DNA of 64,000 bases from positions 130,602,920-130,666,919 of the forward strand of contig OY986438.1 of NCBI GenBank assembly GCA_963920525.1, read 5' to 3'. Made by a program: the position numbers and the translations under genes. Below are positions 57,770-64,000 of the stretch, piece by piece. Source of the DNA: Dichetophora obliterata (Eukaryota > Arthropoda > Insecta > Diptera > Sciomyzidae). Numbering within the stretch: position 1 is the stretch's first letter; each line of letters starts with the position of its first letter. Under the pieces are notes generated by a model. It saw only the letters and a program-made list of their open reading frames with translations, did not search any database and had not been told where the DNA came from.

Positions 57770-58558
57770 CACGAAGTGTGAGATTATCGAACTCCAGAGT
57801 TGAGCCTCTGAACGATTCGGCGAATTGCAACAATCATGAATACCTTAAAAAAAATGTTGTTATAGAGTGGAAAAGGTAAGGCGCTACTTTGTATTATATT
57901 TTGTATGAATTTTTTTTAGTCCAGCAGCTCATGCAGAAACTTCCTTTAAGAAATCATTACGAAAAGTTCGTCAATAATACCGCGAAATACTGGGTATTGC
58001 TGTAAGGAAGCACTACACAGTGGGCAGTTCAGCTAGTTCTACGCAAAAGAAGGCATGCTAGTTGTGCTATTATTGGCGTCAATATACCTTTCATGATAGC
58101 TGTATGGATGAGTGCTTCTGAAGCGCCAACCTTTTGAAGGTTCTAAGTCTTTTCATATCGTTTTATATGAAAAAATTTTTAAAAGAAAAGAAAAAAAAAA
58201 TCTAAATTAATTAATACATTTTTTGTCTCCGAATTCTAACACATTAAGGGAGAGTTATCTAAAGTGTGACCTCTTCTAATGTGACACTCGAACTTTACTC
58301 CGATATTTAGTAGCTTCGACGGACCATCCCTTTTCATGTGGATTTGAAGAGAAAATACGTGTTGTCTATATTCGTGTCAAACAAAGAGACACAAAATTTC
58401 AAAAAGAAGTTTTTTCATCATTTTTGGCAGAGATCATTTTGTCATTATTTTTTGTGCTGTGAGTATATGCATTGTTATGATTTTTCGATTATCTTTAAGA
58501 TTTTAAAGTGATTTCTGTTCAAATACAGTGATGCTATATCAAAATGTCCATGAAATTA
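57770..58558. other. Unannotated stretch
   Basis: No gene recognised. Sequence before the pogo-like relic. Confidence 0.4.
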
Positions 58559-58559
58559 T

Positions 58560-59345
58560 AATATGGGACTTCACGTCTTCAAATGTGGGACCCACTGCAC
58601 GTCCATACAGCATACAGAATACTAGTTTTTACCGGTATCTGGAAAAGGTGAATGTAAAATTTGATAACATTTTGCAAAATTACTATAAAGAATTGATGAA
58701 TTGCGTTCGAGGAATGACTGCAAAGGTCACCAAAACGATAATTATTTTTTATCAATAATTTTTATGATTCGATATTAATTAAATTAAATTAATTAAGAGT
58801 GGAACCCACTGCACGTGCATACGGCATACCGAATACCAGTTTTTACCGGTATCTGGCAAAGGTGAAAATAAAATTTGATGACATTTTGCAAAATTACGAT
58901 TACGAAGAATTGATGAATTGCGTTCGTGGAATGACTGCAAAGGTCACCAAAACGATAATTATTTTTTATCAATAATTTTTATGATTCGATATTATTTAAG
59001 TTGTTCTTTTTAAGGTATTTTCGACTGAATATAAAGGTGAATATAAAATGTGCCAAGCATTATTACGGTCTCAGCATATCAGAATTGCGGCAATAAACGT
59101 ATCAATATAAAAAAAAATTTAAAGTTCGGAGAGCTGGAATAAAAAAAAAGAAAAGAGCTGGTAAGATATGGTATTACTGCTTTATGAAGCGCTATCGAGA
59201 CCTATCGTTGCAAACACTTGAACAAACGAGTTGTATTGACTCGGGAAAAATCAATAAATTGCGTCAAGTGCCAAAGAAACGTTCACTTTACATGTGCCAA
59301 CACGCGCAAAAGTTTTTTCACTTGTCAAAATTGTGACTATGTTAG
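58560..59345 (+). pseudogene. Pogo/Tigger-like transposase N-terminus, decayed
   Basis: The frames contain a first helix-turn-helix-like ARPYSIQNTSFYRYLEKVN segment and ELMNCVRGMTAKV. After AT-rich filler, CAKHYYGLSISELRQ appears near 59050, then YQYKKKFKVRRAG and GKIWYYCFMKRYRDLSLQTL (about 59160-59225). The order matches the Psq and CENP-B-type DNA-binding domains that open pogo/Tigger transposases (YGLS, FMKR, LSLR blocks). The DDE catalytic domain is absent. A 214-bp tandem duplication repeats the first block. Confidence 0.68.
58585..58994 (+). repeat. 214-bp tandem duplication inside the pogo-like relic
   Basis: Copy 1 starts at 58585 (GTGGGACCCACTGCACG) and copy 2 at 58799 (GTGGAACCCACTGCACG). 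Both run through TTTTTACCGGTATCTGG, GAATGACTGCAAAGGTCACC and AATTTTTATGATTCGATATT. They differ at scattered positions, including an insertion in copy 2 near 58900. Confidence 0.9.
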
Positions 59346-59349
59346 AGAA

Positions 59350-60128
59350 GTAGAATGAAGTGAATCTGAAAAATAATGTTCGTTACATTCATGTAAAGGG
59401 TCGACTGAACAAATAAAAAATTCATATTCTGAGGTTTTCACTTCCATAAATTTATGCTTTCTGTAGTTTTATTGAATGTATGATAGAGTCCTTCACTTCT
59501 AATGATAAACATTTTTGGAGCCGGATAGTCCAATAGTCCAAAATACGAATTCAATGATATATTTGGAACTCGAAAATATTCTAAATGTGGACGAAATTAT
59601 GACGAAAAAAACGGTCCCAATATAGAAAATTCTCCTTTTTATATCATATTATATGAAAACTTGTATATAGAAAAATTCAAAGTCTTTTCTTGTATTTTTG
59701 TATGAAGCAATTTTACAAAAAAATTAAAAAAAAGTTTTCAATAAACAGAAAAATTTGTAGAAAAATTAAGGTTAAAAAAGACACAATTTCGATAGTATCG
59801 TAAGTAAGATAGACGTAGAATACCTTTTTATACAGTAATAGAGAAAAATTCTGGTTTTTTCGAAACTATTTAAAAGCATTTCATCTTCTAAGACAAACTA
59901 TTTAAAAACAAATATATTTTGTACAATAAATTTTTGTTTTGATGTTTTTAGTGATAGCGACCTAGCTTACTAAGGTTATCGAAAAATGTATTCTTTAATT
60001 ATTACAAAATCATGCATCTTATTTGATGCCTACATTCAACCAGCAGCACAATATAACAGCAAACAAAGCTTTGCTCTCTTTGTCGCGAGAGCTTCTCTCA
60101 ATGTAACACGGCAGCCATGTTGTGCAGT
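59350..60128. other. Unannotated AT-rich stretch
   Basis: No supported feature. Confidence 0.45.
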
Positions 60129-60129
60129 T

Positions 60130-60469
60130 AAGCTGGATTCACTGATAACATTCAGCACAAGGTTCATTTACAAGGTTGTGGCACTTGAGAGGAATGCACT
60201 CTTTTTTCGACTTTGCTTGAACTGTCACTGTGCTTTTCTTTGTTCTATGCATTCATTTTCTTGTTTCTTTTTATCTATTCTGACAGTTCGACCGAGCTCG
60301 CTCCCAAGTGCCACAACCTTATTAATGGCCCTTGATTCAGCATGTTTTTGTGTGAGTTAAAATAATGTTAATCAAGTTGAGAGCGTGCAGAAATTTTTCG
60401 CTCTGAGCGAAAACTTCATATAAAAAAACTTGCAAAACATGCTGAAGGTGATCAGTGATTCCGGCTTTA
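60130..60469. repeat. Inverted-repeat element with a nested MITE
   Basis: AAGCTGGATTCACTGATAAC plus ATTCAGCA (60130-60157) pairs with TGCTGAAGGTGATCAGTGAT plus TCCGGCTT (about 60440-60468), about 24 of 28 bases. The 149-bp MITE at 60172-60320 lies between the arms. Confidence 0.6.
60172..60320. mobile_element. 149-bp MITE
   Basis: The ends AAGGTTGTGGCACTTG and CAAGTGCCACAACCTT are exact 16-base inverted repeats. No clear target duplication (left TTCATTTAC, right ATTAATGG). Non-coding. Confidence 0.75.
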
Positions 60470-60639
60470 CTTTCAGGATTCTTGAAAAAAAAAAATTCTA
60501 GCTTTCATACAGTGTTGATTAATTTCTTTGCAAATGTTTTGAGGGGAGTTGCCAGAATTTAGTTACAAGCATTAATTATGGTTTGCAGTCTTGCCAGCCA
60601 GCTTTTTCCCACTTGAAAATGTGTTAGTATATCTATATA

Positions 60640-62567
60640 TCTATACGAATATATAAAAGTGTTGTGACACTGCTCGGATGTTTGACAATCATGCAAAAAC
60701 CACTGGATCGATTAACACGATATAGGTATCAAAAGATTTGTTATTTTAACTTTATCGTAATATGCTATGTTAGATTTGCCACGTTTACTTTTCATGCCCA
60801 CTTTTTGCAAAAAATGCTATATTTCAGACGATTTTGGTCGTATGAGACTAGAATTTGGTAATCAACGTTACTGGTTAGTACGTGGTTACTTTTGCTAACT
60901 TTACTAAAAATGGGCATGACCCATTTTAGTTAAGTCCATTTTTTGGGGGATAAGCTTGGAGTAAGGCAAAGCGCACTAGGTTTAAGCTCAATTGGGCTGA
61001 AATTCTGGCATTCTATTGTTTCGAGTATGAGATGGTTTATGTGAAAAAATTTTACACCATTACCGCCCAGAATTAATCAAAAATGTTATATTTCGAACGG
61101 TTTTGGTCGTATTAGAATAAAATTTGATAATTTAGTTCATACGCCTACTTTCGGCAACTGTACTTAAAATGGCGAAAATATAATTTTTTTTTTCAAACAG
61201 CATGAAAATTCGTATATAGCAGTAAGGTGGTCTGCGGCAGGACAACGTCTGATAAGAATGCTGTATATATCAGAAAATTCTGATCGTCATGCATTGACGT
61301 TTCAAATGGAAACGACTAGCATGTGTTTTGTTCGAAGGTCAATTTACACATTTACAAATTCACAAAACGATCATAAAACATTCATTGAATTGGGTCAGGA
61401 CAAAGTCTACTATAACGTTAATTATGAATATATAGATAAGGAAATAGATTACAACATAGATTTATGTAATCTATTTCCTTGTGGTTAAGTAATATATAAC
61501 TTTATATAACTTTGGAATAGTTTGAACTATTTGAAATATTTTTCACAGAATTATTTTTTAAGCTATATTTGAAAATGTTTTTCACATAAATTAGTTTCTA
61601 AGCTGTAGAACATTGCAAAAAATATAACAAAATATTTTAAGCGAATTAATTTTCATCAAAAAATCATAGGGGGATAGTTGGCCCATGATTTTTAATGATA
61701 GACACTGTTTGTGTCAAAATAGAGCAATTTTTGCAGTTAAATTATGGTATATGAAAAAATAAAGAAAATTAAAATTAAAAAAAAATATGTACAACAAAAG
61801 CAACTCTTGGCCTATTTTTGAGTACAAGTTGGATATTTTAGGGGTTTTTTGAAAATAATATAAAACATTGTATTGGTGAGTTAACGGTAAACCTTTTCTC
61901 ATTTTCCCAATTTATTTAATTGAACCTTTAAACAAAGAAAATTTGATGAAAATCCATTTGAAAATGGCGGAAATATTTGCTTGCTAAGTCAAAACATGAA
62001 ATTTCAATAGTTTTTCCTCATTTTGAGGCTTAAGAAAATGAGTTATACTGAGAAAATCTATAGTTTTGAGATATCGCAATAATTTTAATGTCATAATAAC
62101 AGGTTTTTAAAAACATACCTAATATCCGTACAAAATATTTCCGAAAAGAAAAGATTTTACCGTTAATTTTATTAATCAACGACTGTCCATACAAAAATGC
62201 TATAGTTTTTTTTAAGAATATATTTATTTTCAGAATATATGTAAAAAATTACATTTTTGATTGCAAATTTAAAAAATTTTTTACCCAAATTTTTTTATAA
62301 CCTTTTATGCAGGACTTTTTCAAAAGTCAAAAAAAAGACAGGTAAGTTTATGTCATCATAACAATTACCGTTTCAGTAAGTTATTCAAATTAAACAAAGT
62401 AATTTTTAAATATTTATACCATTTTTTCATAATTAAACAAAACAAACACAATAATTTTTATATTTTAAATTTGATTTAATACAACTAAATACTTTAATTT
62501 AAATATTTAAACTTTTTACATGTTCTTTGATATTTTTATCGCAGGCGAAGCAGCGGGTATTTGCTAG
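60640..62567 (+). mobile_element. Non-autonomous Helitron, apparently complete, 1.93 kb
   Basis: The 5' end is TCTATACGAATATATAAAAG after an A, and the 3' end is GCGAAGCAGCGGGTATTTGC then TAG, followed by T. That is the TC...CTAG inserted between A and T expected of Helitrons. The 3' end contains a short AGCA/TGCT stem just before CTAG. No inverted repeats, Rep nuclease or helicase are found. Internal units of about 270 bp (GACGATTTTGGTCGTATGAG at about 60829 and ACGGTTTTGGTCGTATTAGA at about 61100) recur elsewhere in the window. 61590-62110 matches 9.1-9.8 kb inversely. It must rely on an autonomous partner elsewhere. Confidence 0.8.
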
Positions 62568-62569
62568 TG

Positions 62570-63167
62570 TTTAATAAATGGAAATAAATATTTCGAAAAA
62601 ATATGAATAATCTATTTTCCATTTAGTAATATGTATTAAGCCAGATCAAAATTTAGATTTCATCGGAAACCTACTCAAAAGTAAGAGGGACTCTTAACAA
62701 ATATTTCGGCATAATTTTTTTTTTTTTTTTTGATTGGAGATATCCCCATGGTGCGGTTTTTGTTTGCTGGAACCCTTTTTATGGCTAAAAAATCATGTCT
62801 TTTTGCAATTAGCTTTTTTTTATCAGAATGCATACCCAAGATAAGCAAAATAATAAAGATTTGAATTGTATACAAATTTTGGCTAAAAAAAGTTTTGAGA
62901 ATAATTTTTTTTTAAACTGTTTTTTGACCCCAAAAAATCGATATTTTGTCATTTTTAAATACGCAGTTTTGTAAACGCCTATAAAAAAATGTATTTTTAT
63001 TGGCATTCCCATGAACCTGAACTTGTTGGAAAGGTTTATATTTTACATACATATTAATAACAACAACAACAAAAGCAGCACAATAAAATCGACACGATTT
63101 TGAACCAAACCAACAACCACAACAAACCGCACTGTAAGACGTAATTCTACGTCAAAAACAAATTTTT
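62570..63167. other. Unannotated AT-rich stretch
   Basis: No gene. An AACAAC microsatellite lies near 63057-63072. Confidence 0.45.
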
Positions 63168-63215
63168 TTTTCCGAGCTGGGTCTCGAACCCGCGTTCCTG
63201 AAAGCTTATTTTCAT
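63168..63215 (-). repeat. tRNA-like B-box fragment
   Basis: On the minus strand AACGCGGGTTCGAGACCCAG is a strong T-arm/B-box sequence. An A box at the right distance is not obvious. Confidence 0.45.
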
Positions 63216-63245
63216 TCGTAATGATGCAAAATAAATTTATTAACA

Positions 63246-63316
63246 ACGGCGGTAGACGAGTAGATAAGGTATCAGACCAGCACATGAGAGAACCTGGGTT
63301 CAAATCTGGAAATTGT
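63246..63316 (+). repeat. tRNA-like SINE head
   Basis: GGCGGTAGACGAGTAGATAA (A-box region) and ACCTGGGTTCAAATCTGG (B box) are spaced as in a tRNA gene, in the opposite orientation to the fragment at 63.17 kb. The acceptor stem does not pair convincingly, so I do not call a tRNA. Confidence 0.5.
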
Positions 63317-64000
63317 CTGTCGTTTGTGAGATTTCAAGTTGACATTTATGTTGCTTTTATTTCTAGCGTGCATTCTTAAAAAGGGCTCCTAGCAGGCCTC
63401 TTGAGAGTCGCGAGAGAGGAAGGCCTAGAAAATTTTCTCGTTTTAATCGCTAAAAAATACATATCGCCTGCTAGAATTGCTTTGAAGCTTTGCTTTTGTC
63501 TACTGGGAATTAGATTTGTGTGTGTGAGTGGGTGCGTTTGCAATTACTTGTGTGTTTGATATCTTAAACATTTAGTTACTGACACTTTGGCCAGATTTGA
63601 TGTAGATTCAAATCTGCTAACAATGCAAATACATGGCATTGAAACATACATTATTAGTTATGTAATAAATATTGTTGTACACAAATACTACATATGTTGC
63701 ACTAACATGCTTTACTTCGATAAATTGGATAAGTGTTTGCTACATGTTACATGATACGTTGTTTATGTAATGTTTTTTTTTTTTTTGCTTTGCATATAAA
63801 AAATTACATAGAATTTTCATTAAAAAAAAACAACAAAAACAAAATGCAACAGTTAATATTAGCAGCAGAGATTTAAAACAAAAGTGAAATATGTTGAAAT
63901 AAAATTCATTGTTTTAATATCAAATGCTTCAAACCAAATTTGAGGTTCAACCAAAACTGATTTCGGCTTACACAAAAAATTAAGCTATAAAATGTCGAAT
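63317..64000. other. Unannotated stretch to the window end
   Basis: No supported feature. AT-rich with A runs near 63820-63890. Confidence 0.45.

Noticed and set aside
60010..60360. 124-residue plus-strand frame with Cys-rich segments
   Set aside because: It crosses the nested MITE and the outer inverted repeat, so the frame is accidental.
63246..63316. Functional tRNA gene
   Set aside because: A and B boxes are present, but I cannot form an acceptor stem or a sound anticodon arm; better read as a SINE head.
1..64000. Endogenous virus or LTR retrotransposon
   Set aside because: I found no gag, protease or integrase motifs and no convincing LTR pair with coding sequence between them; the direct duplication at 8.8-10.4 kb has no coding content.

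Overview
The window is AT-rich, intron-poor DNA from an insect, most likely a higher fly. The evidence is DD41D mariner elements of the rosa-like group (first described in tephritid fruit flies), DD34D mariner and Tc1 copies, R1-clade and other LINEs, tRNA-derived SINEs, and many short inverted-repeat elements. I recognise no intact host gene, no rRNA and no functional tRNA. The tephritid assignment is an inference.

Layout. 0-3.3 kb: a broken DD41D transposase (+), then a 5'-truncated R1-like LINE (-) and a second LINE scrap. 3.3-11.4 kb: mostly non-coding, with hairpin MITEs (4.71, 8.27 kb), a 1.0-kb hAT-type non-autonomous element (6.55 kb), a diverged duplicated repeat (8.8-10.4 kb) and a SINE (10.8 kb). 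11.4-18.7 kb: a transposon cluster with an internally deleted DD41D element in clean TA sites, a DD34D mariner split by a 1.44-kb inverted-repeat insertion, and two more DD41D copies. 19-27 kb: a SINE, sparse DNA and a decayed hAT transposase gene that keeps two GT-AG introns and carries a nested MITE. 28-34 kb: foldback elements, two copies of a composite repeat, and tandem arrays built on a GCCACGCCC core. 37-42 kb: a LINE (-), a nested inverted-repeat element, and a Helitron relic split by a DD41D copy. 44-48 kb: a MITE, a scrap of a transposon-type protein, a foldback and a complete but dead Tc1-like element. 50.3-53.1 kb: a nest of interleaved inverted and direct repeats. 53-64 kb: tandem repeats, Harbinger-type and hAT-type MITEs, an unidentified degenerate reading frame with DRE-like sites upstream, a pogo-like relic, a complete non-autonomous Helitron and tRNA-like SINE heads.

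The sequences do not form a pathway. What connects them is transposition: every recognised transposase or reverse transcriptase is broken, truncated or internally deleted, and nesting lets several insertions be ordered. The most informative signals are two DD41D copies 23 kb apart that share the same three disabling changes, a Helitron repeat unit that rejoins when a nested mariner is removed, and the two composite-repeat copies whose limits can be read from an older interrupted repeat. I see no evidence for a wholly new functional system.
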